Below, one piece after another: positions 1 to 7,411 of a stretch of 36,982 nucleotides of DNA. Source of the DNA: CAZUMW01 sp964621615 (lineage in GTDB: Bacteria > Desulfobacterota > WTBG01 > CAIYCZ01 > CAIRTM01); contig CAZUMW010000046.1 in assembly GCA_964621615.1 (NCBI GenBank), positions 1 through 36,982 on the forward strand. The letters run 5' to 3'. Below the pieces are notes generated by a model, which was not told where the DNA came from, searched no databases, and worked only from the letters and a program-made list of their open reading frames with translations. Position 1 is the first letter of the stretch. Each line of letters starts with the position of its first letter. The position numbers were made by a program, and so were the translations under genes.

Positions 1-22
1 GTTTTGAGTTATGTGTTTTTGC

Positions 23-39
23 AGCCGCTTAGAGCGGCT
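23..39. repeat. Short perfect hairpin upstream of the bza module
   Basis: AGCCGCT and AGCGGCT form a perfect 7-bp stem with a 3-nt loop. No T-run follows on either strand, so it is not a convincing terminator. The rest of the first 186 bases holds one arm of a direct repeat (55-78), a run of eight G near 110, and a second small hairpin (GCGCGC at 135-140 and 144-149). I see no cobalamin riboswitch signature and no gene here. Confidence 0.5.
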
Positions 40-54
40 CATTAATCAAGCCTG

Positions 55-78
55 CTGCTTTGCCGCAGGTTATGACTT
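55..78 (+). repeat. Left copy of a 24-nt direct repeat flanking the bza module
   Basis: This 24-nt stretch, which runs from CTGCTTT to TATGACTT, matches 22 of 24 positions at 5234-5257 in the same orientation. Both copies contain CCGCAGG followed by TATGACTT. The two copies bracket bzaD-bzaC-cobT-bzaF almost exactly. It may be a shared intergenic element or a scar of insertion of the module; the sequence alone does not decide. Confidence 0.6.
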
Positions 79-186
79 CGGACAAAGGACAAATGGCAGA
101 GCTCTGCGGGGGGGGAGCGTTTCCTTTTACCTCGGCGCGCACAGCGCGCGGTATCCGGCACGCAGGAAAGAGGCAAACAGGGATAC

Positions 187-1719
187 ATGACGGCTAAAAT
201 ACTTCTATTTGAGCATCCGCGGATTACGTCAGACTGGCATTATAATGATGTGGCCAACGCGCCGCTTTCATCATGCCTTATGAGCGGCTATCTTGCCGCG
301 TCCCTGAACGCGTGCGGACACGACGCTGAAATATATGATGCCTATCTTTCCGGCCATACCTTCGAGCAGTCGATTAAGCATATAAAAAGCCGCACGTTCA
401 ATATGCTCGGCGTCCACGCAGTGTATTTCTGGGAGCATACCGGCGCGCTGTTTTCCATGCTTGAAAAGCTGTGCGCGCACCTGCAGCATGTGCCTATTGT
501 GCTGTACGGCATCTTCCCGACGTTTTCATATGCTGCGCTGCTGGAAAAATATCCGTTCATAGATGCGATTATACTGGGGGAGCCTGAAGCGGTTTTTTGC
601 AGGCTCGCGGATATCATGAGCCGGCGCGGCTCTTTGAATGCATGCACTGTTCCGGGAACCGCTGTCAAAGAGAGCTCCGGTATTCATGCCTCACGTGTCC
701 GGGATGTGATAGAGCCCCTTGATACGCTGCCGTTCCCTGTCAGAACCGATCAATTTTATTCACGGCTTGGCGGGAACATACTCGGCAGCCGGGGATGCTA
801 TAATAATTGTTCGTTCTGCTGCATCAACCCGTTTTACGGCCCTCCATCCCGCCGGCGCGAGCGCTCCCCTGAAAACATTGCAGCTGAAATCGATGAGATG
901 CTTCCCCGCCTTGGCAGAAAGTATATTTATTTCCTTGATGCCGATTTTTTCGGGTGCGGAAAAGCGGGAAGGAAGCGGGCCTGTGCAGTGGGGAGCGCGG
1001 CAGCGGAAAGGGGCCTCGCGTTCGGCCTTGAGTGCAGAAGCAATGATGTCCAGCCCCAGGTTTTTGAGCACCTGGTCGGCTGCGGTCTGCGCGATGTGTT
1101 CATCGGCGTCGAAAGCGGATCAGCAGCAGCGCTGCGGCGTATGAAAAAAGGGGTTAGCGGTACCGCCAACCGGCGGGCCGTTGAAATTGTCCGAAGCCTG
1201 GGAATTGAGCCGAGCCTCGGGTTCATCATGTTTGAGCCTGACTCAACCCTTGAAGATGTCCGTGAAAATCTCACGTTTCTGCGCAGCAGCAATCTGCTCG
1301 ACACGCTCTATAACTCAGCCGATGTTCTGTATCACCGTGAGATTGTGCTTAAGGGAATGCTTCGCTTTTCGCTGCTTGAAGAGCAAGGCAGGCTTTGCGG
1401 GAAAGACCCCTTCGGCCATGAGGGCTATTACCGTTTTCGTGACCCGTCTGTCCAGTTTCTGGCAGATCTTGCACATGCGGTGTGCGGCCGGATTCTGAAA
1501 TCAATGAGCCTCAGCAGCTCGCCGCTGTACTGGGGGGCCGGGCACACGCCGGCTGCCCGGCGCCTGAATGAGTTTCTGGTGGATTTTTTCGAACAGACGC
1601 TGGCCCGGCTCGAGCGGCAAGAATACCGTTTGAACGAAGAATCGCGTGTGAGCATTCAGCATCGTACAATAGATATTATTGAGGGGTTGATCGTTGAGCA
1701 GCGCGTGTGTCAGTCCTGA
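187..1719 (+). CDS. bzaD: B12-binding radical SAM methyltransferase, BzaD-like
   Basis: Predicted class B (cobalamin-binding) radical SAM enzyme of 510 residues. An N-terminal Rossmann-like B12-binding region covers about residues 1-150. It is followed by a radical SAM core with the cluster motif C204-x3-C208-x2-C211 (GCYNNCSFC) and the IGVESG motif near 306-311 typical of these enzymes. In the known anaerobic benzimidazole pathway, BzaD methylates C6 of 5-methoxybenzimidazole. That role is inferred here from the neighbours: an O-methyltransferase, cobT and a ThiC-like synthase follow directly. The ATG has a modest CAGGG ribosome site 4-5 bases upstream. The 3' end overlaps bzaC by 26 bp, implying translational coupling. 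The family is broad, so BzaE-like or other chemistry cannot be excluded without phylogeny. Confidence 0.72.
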   Translation: MTAKILLFEHPRITSDWHYNDVANAPLSSCLMSGYLAASLNACGHDAEIYDAYLSGHTFEQSIKHIKSRTFNMLGVHAVYFWEHTGALFSMLEKLCAHLQHVPIVLYGIFPTFSYAALLEKYPFIDAIILGEPEAVFCRLADIMSRRGSLNACTVPGTAVKESSGIHASRVRDVIEPLDTLPFPVRTDQFYSRLGGNILGSRGCYNNCSFCCINPFYGPPSRRRERSPENIAAEIDEMLPRLGRKYIYFLDADFFGCGKAGRKRACAVGSAAAERGLAFGLECRSNDVQPQVFEHLVGCGLRDVFIGVESGSAAALRRMKKGVSGTANRRAVEIVRSLGIEPSLGFIMFEPDSTLEDVRENLTFLRSSNLLDTLYNSADVLYHREIVLKGMLRFSLLEEQGRLCGKDPFGHEGYYRFRDPSVQFLADLAHAVCGRILKSMSLSSSPLYWGAGHTPAARRLNEFLVDFFEQTLARLERQEYRLNEESRVSIQHRTIDIIEGLIVEQRVCQS

Positions 1720-2713
1720 TGCGGAGCGGCTTATTCACTATGCCCGCGTATCGCTTATACCCCATGTTATTGTTGCGGCGATCGATGCCGGAATTTTCGA
1801 AACGCTTGCCAGCGGTCCGCACACGGCCCCCGCACTGGCCGCCGAGCTGAAGGTTTCGCATTCTGCGCTTGAGCGCTTTCTGATAGCATTATGTGCGCTG
1901 GGGCTCGCAGAGCGACGCGGACGCTCATATCATGCTTCACAGGCGGCACAACAATATCTGTGCGCTGACAGCCCCTGCTTTCTCGGGGATATGTTCAGAC
2001 ACAGCCTCACGCTGTGCGACCAGTGGTCGCGTATCGGCGAGGCTGTAAAGACCGGGGAAATGCCCCCCCCGCCGGAGAGCCGGCTGCGCAGCTATGCGGA
2101 TCAGCTCGGCACGTTTTTGAAGTCAATGCATGGCGCCGGCATGATACAAAGCGCGAAGGTGCTGAAAATGATCGATCTTAAAAACACTGATGCGCTGCTT
2201 GATCTGGGCGGCGGTCTGGGGACGTATGCGGTCGCCGCTGTTCAGCGCTGCGGGTGCGCCCGCGCGACGGTATATGACCTCCCCGATGTAGTGGAGCATG
2301 CGCGGGAATTTATTTGTAATGAGGGCGTGCTGGACCGTGTTCGCGTGCATGCAGGCCAGTGTCTTTGCGACCCGCTCCCGCCGGGCCCCTTTGACTGTGT
2401 GGTAATTTCACAGCTGCTGCATATGTATTGTGAAAAGGACTGCCGGAGCATTGTCAAAAAAGCGTGTCGCGTATTGCGCGACACAGGAGTGCTGGCGGTT
2501 CACGATTATGCGGGCGGCTGCGGAGATGACCTGTCCGTATCGCTGGTTGACATGACCATGCTGACCGGCACGCCGCAGGGCATGTGTCACACTGCTTCGG
2601 ACATTCATGGATGGATGGAAGCTTCAGGAATCGATGATATTCAAACAGCTCCTGTACCCGGCGGCTCAACGGTGTTATGGGGGAACAGGAAAGGATCGCC
2701 CGGATATGACTGA
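1694..2713 (+). CDS. bzaC: SAM-dependent O-methyltransferase, BzaC-like
   Basis: 339-residue methyltransferase of the two-domain O-methyltransferase type. An N-terminal winged-helix/dimerisation region (about 15-85) precedes a Rossmann SAM-binding domain with motif I LLDLGGGLGTYA at 168-179 and an acidic motif II around D195 (VYDLPDVV). In the bza pathway, BzaC converts 5-hydroxybenzimidazole to 5-methoxybenzimidazole; the assignment rests on the fold plus position between bzaD-like and cobT genes. The start is an unusual TTG at 1694, chosen because GAGGGG lies 7 bases upstream and the reading begins inside the end of bzaD. The stop overlaps the preferred cobT start by 8 bp. A general small-molecule O-methyltransferase is the alternative. 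Confidence 0.72.
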   Translation: MSSACVSPDAERLIHYARVSLIPHVIVAAIDAGIFETLASGPHTAPALAAELKVSHSALERFLIALCALGLAERRGRSYHASQAAQQYLCADSPCFLGDMFRHSLTLCDQWSRIGEAVKTGEMPPPPESRLRSYADQLGTFLKSMHGAGMIQSAKVLKMIDLKNTDALLDLGGGLGTYAVAAVQRCGCARATVYDLPDVVEHAREFICNEGVLDRVRVHAGQCLCDPLPPGPFDCVVISQLLHMYCEKDCRSIVKKACRVLRDTGVLAVHDYAGGCGDDLSVSLVDMTMLTGTPQGMCHTASDIHGWMEASGIDDIQTAPVPGGSTVLWGNRKGSPGYD

Positions 2714-3767
2714 TATCGAAGCCTGTGTAAGCCGGATTGGACCGCCGGACCCCGCAGCAATACAGAAGGCACAGTCGCGCCTTGACAATCTGGCAATTCC
2801 CCGGGGAAGCCTCGGGCGCCTCATGGAACTTGGCCGTGCTGTGGCCGGCATCAGGCAGGATCCGATGCCTGCTATCACCAAAAAAGCAATTTGCACATTT
2901 GCCGCTGATCACGGAATAACCGAAGAGGGCGTGAGCGCATTCCCGCGGGAAGTAACCCGCCAGATGGTGTTTAATTTTATGCGCGGCGGGGCGGGCATAA
3001 ACGTGCTGGCAGCGCATGCAGGAGCTGAAATCATGGTTGTCGATATCGGTGTTGACTATGATTTTCCGGATATGCCCGGCCTGATTAAAAAGAAAATCGC
3101 ACGCGGCACAAAAAATTTTGCACGCGAGCCCGCAATGACCAGGCAGGAAACGCTGGATGCAATCCGTGTCGGAATCGAGCTTGCCGTCGACTGTGCCCGC
3201 AGCGGCGTTGATATTGTCGGTACCGGAGATATGGGCATCGGCAACACCACGCCGAGCAGCGCCCTGATTGCTGCATTTGCAGGGCTGTCCGCTGCTGAGG
3301 TGACCAGCAGGGGCACCGGTATACATGATGGCGTTCTGGAGAAGAAAATTGCGGTAATCGACAGCGCGCTGCAAAAGCACATGCCGAGGCCCGAGGACCC
3401 GATCGATGTGCTGTCAAAAGTGGGCGGGCTTGAAATTGCCGGCATATGCGGCTTTGTGCTCGGGGCTGCTTCCGAGAACATTCCGGTGGTTATTGACGGG
3501 TTTATATCCACCGCCGGGGCTCTGGTTGCCTGGGAGATGTGCCCGGCTGTGGGCGATTATATGATAGCCGCACATCTGTCTGTCGAAAAAGGTCACACGG
3601 TAATGCTTGACCGTATGGGGCTGAAGCCGCTGCTTGATTTGGATATGCGCCTTGGTGAGGGCACCGGCGCTGCGCTCGGCATGTTTATGGCTGAGGCCGG
3701 GGTCAAAGTGCTTACCCGGATGCTGACCTTCGACGAGGCGGGGGTAGCTGAGGGGGAGTGCGATTAG
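2706..3767 (+). CDS. cobT: Nicotinate-nucleotide:benzimidazole phosphoribosyltransferase CobT
   Basis: 353 residues, the usual CobT length. The enzyme transfers phosphoribose from nicotinate mononucleotide to the benzimidazole base, giving the alpha-ribazole phosphate used for the lower ligand. Family signatures are clear: IPRGSLGRL near 31-39, GVSAFPREVT near 75-84, VGTGDMGIGNTTPSSAL at 171-187, and LGEGTGAA near 316-323, whose Glu318 lines up with the catalytic base known in Salmonella CobT (Glu317). An in-frame ATG 99 bases upstream lies inside bzaC. I prefer 2706 because the family N-terminus begins there and an AGGAAAGGA ribosome site precedes it. Placement with bza genes suggests a ligand-specific CobT. 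Confidence 0.95.
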   Translation: MTDIEACVSRIGPPDPAAIQKAQSRLDNLAIPRGSLGRLMELGRAVAGIRQDPMPAITKKAICTFAADHGITEEGVSAFPREVTRQMVFNFMRGGAGINVLAAHAGAEIMVVDIGVDYDFPDMPGLIKKKIARGTKNFAREPAMTRQETLDAIRVGIELAVDCARSGVDIVGTGDMGIGNTTPSSALIAAFAGLSAAEVTSRGTGIHDGVLEKKIAVIDSALQKHMPRPEDPIDVLSKVGGLEIAGICGFVLGAASENIPVVIDGFISTAGALVAWEMCPAVGDYMIAAHLSVEKGHTVMLDRMGLKPLLDLDMRLGEGTGAALGMFMAEAGVKVLTRMLTFDEAGVAEGECD

Positions 3768-3891
3768 CGGTCTCTGACACCCTCGAGCCCATAAAACAGG
3801 GGATTAAAACTGACAGAATCAGAATTCCTGAATTCAAATTATAAATCTAAAACCGTTAATCTGTTTTTTTCATCACGTAAGGGGAAACACA
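3768..3891 (+). other. Intergenic gap between cobT and bzaF
   Basis: This 124-bp AT-richer gap contains an imperfect palindrome of two GAATTC sites one base apart (around 3822-3835), a T7 run near 3864-3870 and an AAGGGGA ribosome site just before the bzaF ATG. It may hold a separate promoter for bzaF (weak TTCAAA ... TAATCT at 18 bp). I find no THI-box (TPP riboswitch) elements, which argues against a thiamine-controlled thiC. Confidence 0.35.
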
Positions 3892-5193
3892 ATGACACAG
3901 ATTGAATATGCACGACGCGGAGAAACCACCGGAGAAATGTATGCGATTGCCGAGCGGGAGAATATGGATCCTGATGTGCTCAGAGAGCGTGTAGCGCTCG
4001 GGCAGGCGGTGATCATTAAAGACCACCGGCACGGGTCGGCAGCTGTCGGTGTGGGTAAAGGACTGAGCACAAAAGTGAATGCCAGCATCGGCACTTCATC
4101 GGATATCGTTGACGAGGACTTTGAGGTCAGGAAGGCGCAGGTTGCCGAGCGCAACGGCGCAGACACTCTTATGGAGCTCAGCGTGGGCGGGGATCTGGAC
4201 AGCATCCGGCGACGCGTTATAGAGAGCGTCAGCCTGCCTGTGGGCAATGTGCCGCTGTATCAGGCTTTTTGTGAAACCAGGAGGACGTACCATGATCCGG
4301 CAAAGCTTGATGAAGAGTTTCTTTTTGAGCTTATAGAAAGACAGTGTGCAGATGGTATAGCTTTTATGGCGGTTCACTGCGGCATTAATCTGCTGACCAT
4401 TGAGCGCCTGCGCAAGCAGGGGTACCGGTACGGCGGACTTGTGTCAAAGGGCGGTGCCGGGATGGTCAGGTGGATGATAGAGAACGGGCGCGACAACCCG
4501 CTGTATGAAAAGTTTGACCGCGTCGTCGATATTCTGAAAAAATATGATACGGTGCTCAGCCTCGGAAACGGTATGCGCGCCGGCGCCATTCATGACTCCT
4601 CGGACCGGGCGATGATTCAGGAGCTGATCATCAACTGTGAGCTTGCCGAAGCCGGAAGAGAAATGGGCTGTCAGACAATGGTTGAGGGACCCGGCCATGT
4701 TCCGCTCGATGAAATAGAGCAGAACATACAGCTGCAGAAAAAAATGAGCGGCGATGCGCCATATTATGTTCTCGGCCCAATCACCACCGATGTTGCCCCG
4801 GGCTACGACCATTTGACAGCCGCTATCGGCGCAGCTCAGTCATCGCGATATGGTGCTGATCTTGTATGCTATATTACCCCTGCAGAGCATCTTGCGCTCC
4901 CGAATGAGGATGATGTTCAGGAAGGGGTGCGCATGTCACGAATAGCTGTTTACATAGGCGATATGATAAAGTACGGAAAGCGCGATCGCGACCGTGATAT
5001 TTCAAAAGCACGACGCGATTTGAAGTGGGAGGAGCAGTTCGACCTCGCTCTTTTCGGTGATGTGGCCAGAGCGGTTCGTGAAAGCAGAAAGCCATCTCAG
5101 GAGCGCTCATGCACCATGTGCGGCTCGTTTTGTGCGGTTGAGAATGTTAACGCCTATTTTGATGAGGTGTTGAAAAACAGTCCGAAAAAATAG
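3892..5193 (+). CDS. bzaF: 5-hydroxybenzimidazole synthase BzaF (ThiC paralogue)
   Basis: 433-residue radical SAM enzyme of the ThiC superfamily. It probably converts aminoimidazole ribotide to 5-hydroxybenzimidazole rather than to the thiamine pyrimidine HMP-P. ThiC hallmarks include MEGPGHVPLDEI, a zinc-site-like region YYVLGPITTDVAPGYDH and the C-terminal cluster motif CTMCGSFC at 407-414. The cluster spacing reads CX2CX3C, whereas E. coli ThiC has CX2CX4C. It lacks the N-terminal extension of E. coli ThiC. BzaF is preferred over ThiC because of the adjacent bzaC, bzaD and cobT genes and the absence of thiamine genes or a TPP riboswitch; sequence similarity alone would not separate the two. 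AAGGGGA precedes the ATG. Confidence 0.8.
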   Translation: MTQIEYARRGETTGEMYAIAERENMDPDVLRERVALGQAVIIKDHRHGSAAVGVGKGLSTKVNASIGTSSDIVDEDFEVRKAQVAERNGADTLMELSVGGDLDSIRRRVIESVSLPVGNVPLYQAFCETRRTYHDPAKLDEEFLFELIERQCADGIAFMAVHCGINLLTIERLRKQGYRYGGLVSKGGAGMVRWMIENGRDNPLYEKFDRVVDILKKYDTVLSLGNGMRAGAIHDSSDRAMIQELIINCELAEAGREMGCQTMVEGPGHVPLDEIEQNIQLQKKMSGDAPYYVLGPITTDVAPGYDHLTAAIGAAQSSRYGADLVCYITPAEHLALPNEDDVQEGVRMSRIAVYIGDMIKYGKRDRDRDISKARRDLKWEEQFDLALFGDVARAVRESRKPSQERSCTMCGSFCAVENVNAYFDEVLKNSPKK

Positions 5194-5233
5194 ATCCAGG
5201 ATTTTTTTAAGCGAGTGAACAATATCATTGCTT

Positions 5234-5257
5234 CTGCTTTCCCGCAGGGTATGACTT
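5234..5257 (+). repeat. Right copy of the 24-nt direct repeat flanking the bza module
   Basis: Matches 55-78 at 22 of 24 positions in direct orientation. It lies in the short convergent gap between bzaF and cobS and runs 2 bases into the cobS stop region. No clear stem plus T-run terminator is visible in this 62-bp gap, only a T7 run at about 5203-5209. Confidence 0.6.
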
Positions 5258-6008
5258 AAGCGGGCACAGAAAGTGCGCATCCTGCAAGAAAGACAATTTC
5301 TGCAAGAACTGTTGCCGCGCCGAGCACGTCACCGGTTATGCCGCCCAGCGACCTGCACATATATGACCGTATTATGAAAGCAGAGATGACACACAGGATA
5401 AGCGCTGCAGGGCAGAAGAATACAAGCTGGCTTGCCAGAAATAAGCAGCTTCCGGCAGCGAGTGAGGCTGTGCCGGCTGCGCGTGAAAAGAGGGATCCGA
5501 TACCCCCGGCCCGAATGTAGGCGGCTGTCCCGTACAGCGCAACCTGGCACCATCGACCGGCGACCGGATACAGGATAAGCGCACGGCCTGAGCCGCCTGA
5601 TATCACGTCTTTTATCAGGGCGGCTTTTGCCAGAAGGGCGATAATAAGTGCGGTGGCTCCCATGACGCCGATTCGGCTGTCTTTCATTATCGTCAGCTTT
5701 TCATCACGGCTGGTGCCCGGACTGAGCAGCGCATCGAAAGTGTCAGCGAGCCCGTCAAGGTGAAATGCGCCGGTTATGAGGGTTTCCGTCAGGATAACCG
5801 CGATAGCGGCGGTGAAGGGGCTGAAGCTGCCTGCTGCGTACAATAGATAATATACCAGCCACAATACCAGGCCGATCAGCACGCCGATAAGCGGAAACAG
5901 CGAGAGCGCTTTGCGTGCAGATGCCTCGGTCGGGGTGACCGAAGCGTGCAAGGGGATTCTTGTCAGAAACTGAGCAGCAAAAATAAATGCCTGCAGATAG
6001 CTTTTCAT
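5256..6008 (-). CDS. cobS: Adenosylcobinamide-GDP ribazoletransferase (cobalamin synthase) CobS
   Basis: Integral membrane enzyme joining alpha-ribazole (or its phosphate) to adenosylcobinamide-GDP in the last stage of cobamide assembly. It is 250 residues from the chosen start, close to the usual ~247. The N-terminus is FAAQFLTRIP-like. The strongly conserved acidic motif HLDGLADTFDAL follows a membrane segment, with SRIGVMGAT further on; several hydrophobic helices fill the remainder. An extension to a TTG at 6044 is possible, but the family N-terminus fits MKSYLQAFIF at 6008. It is convergent with bzaF and divergent from cbiB. CobS uses the product of CobT and, indirectly, BzaF. Confidence 0.93.
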   Translation of the reverse strand: MKSYLQAFIFAAQFLTRIPLHASVTPTEASARKALSLFPLIGVLIGLVLWLVYYLLYAAGSFSPFTAAIAVILTETLITGAFHLDGLADTFDALLSPGTSRDEKLTIMKDSRIGVMGATALIIALLAKAALIKDVISGGSGRALILYPVAGRWCQVALYGTAAYIRAGGIGSLFSRAAGTASLAAGSCLFLASQLVFFCPAALILCVISAFIIRSYMCRSLGGITGDVLGAATVLAEIVFLAGCALSVPA

Positions 6009-6099
6009 ATTCCCATTTATAGAGGGATTTGTAAAAAAACACAAATAGTATTCGCAGCTCAGCGGTCTTACAGGCCATGTAAATACATTATCAGCGGAA

Positions 6100-6206
6100 A
6101 AACGTGTCCAAAATAAATACCAGCATTAAGGAAAAGCCGGTTCGGGCGGGGCTCCGCGCAGCCTCCGCCAAATAAAGCCTCACTTCTTGGACGGCCCGGT
6201 GCTGCT
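6100..6206 (+). repeat. Dispersed intergenic repeat, copy A (full length)
   Basis: 107-bp element beginning AAACGTGTCCAAAATAAAT and containing the core AAGCCGGTTCGGGCGGG. The region 27537-27643 is an ungapped inverted copy; I count about 91 of 107 identical positions (~85%). No open reading frame or transposase is associated. Confidence 0.85.
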
Positions 6207-6299
6207 CAATGTAACTAGATACAGGCATTGTGCATGGATTGACCCGGGCAGCCTTTCCGCCGGGCCTTGTGTGTGCTGAAGTTTAACGGCACATGCCGT

Positions 6300-6377
6300 T
6301 CCATAACATCTTCCCTTGTTGCGGGGGCTTTGCAGAGGCCCGCCCGAACCGGCTTCGTTACATTATTCTGGACACTA
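6300..6377 (-). repeat. Dispersed intergenic repeat, copy B (diverged, inverted)
   Basis: Read on the minus strand, this begins GTGTCCAGAATAAT and carries the same 17-mer core as copy A (6339-6355 on the plus strand), followed by a related C/G-rich segment. The spacer between the GTGTCC end and the core is shorter than in copy A. It ends about 17 bases before the chosen cbiB start. Confidence 0.75.
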
Positions 6378-6394
6378 CTGATCAGCGGACGTTC

Positions 6395-7369
6395 ATGACG
6401 GAATACGATCTCAGTGCTGTAATCATATGTGCCTGGCTGCTTGATGCGCTAGCCGGAGATCCGGACAGCCTTCCGCACCCGGTGCGCGCTATCGGCGCGT
6501 ATATCAGCTGGTGCGAGCTGCACGCCCGCTGCCGGGCAAAAAACCTGAAAGCAGCCGGTGCTCTGATCGGTGTTTTTGTGCCGCTGACCGTATGGGTGAT
6601 ATGCAGCGCGGCTGTTTCCTGTGCAGCATATGTTGATGTCCGGCTATCATTCGCCGTTTCAGCCGTTATAGTGTACACATGCGTTTCAACCCGGAGCCTT
6701 GGCGCTGAAGCCTATAACGTTTATGCAGGGCTTGCACGCGATGATATCCAGGCGGCCAGAATGTGCCTCTCCCGCATTGTCGGCCGTGACACGTTCGAGC
6801 TCGAGCGGGATGATATAATACGGGCGGCCGTCGAGACCTTAAGCGAAAATACCGTTGACGGCATCATCGCTCCGCTGATGTATGCATGCATCGGCGGGGC
6901 CCCTCTTGCTATGGCTTATAAAGCGGTGAATACGCTTGACTCGATGATCGGCTACCGGGATGAAGCGTACCGCGAAATAGGGTGGTTTTCAGCGCGTTTT
7001 GATGATCTGGCAAATTTTATACCGGCCCGCATATCGGTAGCGCTCATATCTCTTGCATGCCTGGTGTATCAGCCGCTGCGAGTGCGACGCACGCTGCTTA
7101 CAGGCATGCGCGACGGAAGAAAATCACCAAGCCCGAATGCAGGCTTCCCGGAAGCGTGTTTTGCCGGTACGCTCGGCATTCAGCTCGGCGGCACATGTAC
7201 CTATAAGGGCAGAGCTGCACACAAGCCGGTGCTCGGCACTGCCGAAAGACCGGTTCAGCCAGATGATATATTGCGGTCAATACGAATGATGTGGTATACA
7301 TCCGCATGTACCATGGCTCTTGCAGCTGCCGCGGCTTATGCAGCCGGATGGGGCCTGCAGCTGTATTAA
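6395..7369 (+). CDS. cbiB: Adenosylcobinamide-phosphate synthase CbiB
   Basis: 324-residue inner-membrane protein that attaches the aminopropanol (phosphate) arm to adenosylcobyric acid. Characteristic motifs are GDPDSLPHPVRAIG near the N-terminus, TLSENTVDGIIAPL, NTLDSMIGYRDEAYREIGWFSA split around the centre, and SPNAGFPEACFAGTLGIQL toward the end. An in-frame ATG at 6293 would add 34 residues, but those codons lie inside repeat copy B and do not resemble the family, so 6395 is the better start. It is the first gene of the cbi operon. It acts late in the pathway, while its neighbours act on the corrin ring. Confidence 0.95.
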   Translation: MTEYDLSAVIICAWLLDALAGDPDSLPHPVRAIGAYISWCELHARCRAKNLKAAGALIGVFVPLTVWVICSAAVSCAAYVDVRLSFAVSAVIVYTCVSTRSLGAEAYNVYAGLARDDIQAARMCLSRIVGRDTFELERDDIIRAAVETLSENTVDGIIAPLMYACIGGAPLAMAYKAVNTLDSMIGYRDEAYREIGWFSARFDDLANFIPARISVALISLACLVYQPLRVRRTLLTGMRDGRKSPSPNAGFPEACFAGTLGIQLGGTCTYKGRAAHKPVLGTAERPVQPDDILRSIRMMWYTSACTMALAAAAAYAAGWGLQLY

Positions 7370-7411
7370 TCTAACGCAGACTCGGCACGCGTGTGGCCGA
7401 AAGGAGTGCCC

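Larger units (their letters stand above)
6009..6394. other. Intergenic region between cobS and cbiB rich in inverted repeats
   Basis: This 386-bp divergent gap has no supported gene. It holds copy A (6100-6206, plus) and diverged copy B (about 6300-6377, minus) of a dispersed repeat. The shared 17-mer at 6134-6150 is the exact reverse complement of 6339-6355. Between them a second nested pairing exists: GGCCCGG at 6193-6199 with CCGGGCC at 6260-6266, and GCTGC at 6201-6205 with GCAGC at 6248-6252. The result is a potentially very large cruciform or leader hairpin upstream of the cbi operon. No cobalamin riboswitch box was found. Confidence 0.6.

Noticed and set aside
23..39. Rho-independent terminator at the window start
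   Set aside because: The stem is perfect, but no T-run follows on either strand.
1..186. Cobalamin riboswitch upstream of the bza module
   Set aside because: The conserved B12-box and core elements could not be found by eye; only small hairpins and the direct-repeat arm are present. A covariance-model search would settle it.
2454..3380. 308-residue open frame on the minus strand
   Set aside because: It lies opposite bzaC and cobT, whose products have clear family motifs. Its translation has no recognisable motif and a composition typical of an antisense shadow.
3892..5193. Calling this gene thiC for thiamine synthesis
   Set aside because: The fold is ThiC-like, but the neighbours are bzaC, bzaD and cobT, and no TPP riboswitch or thiamine gene is nearby; BzaF fits better.
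6293..6394. N-terminal extension of CbiB from ATG 6293
   Set aside because: These codons lie within the dispersed repeat copy B and do not resemble CbiB; the family N-terminus begins at 6395.
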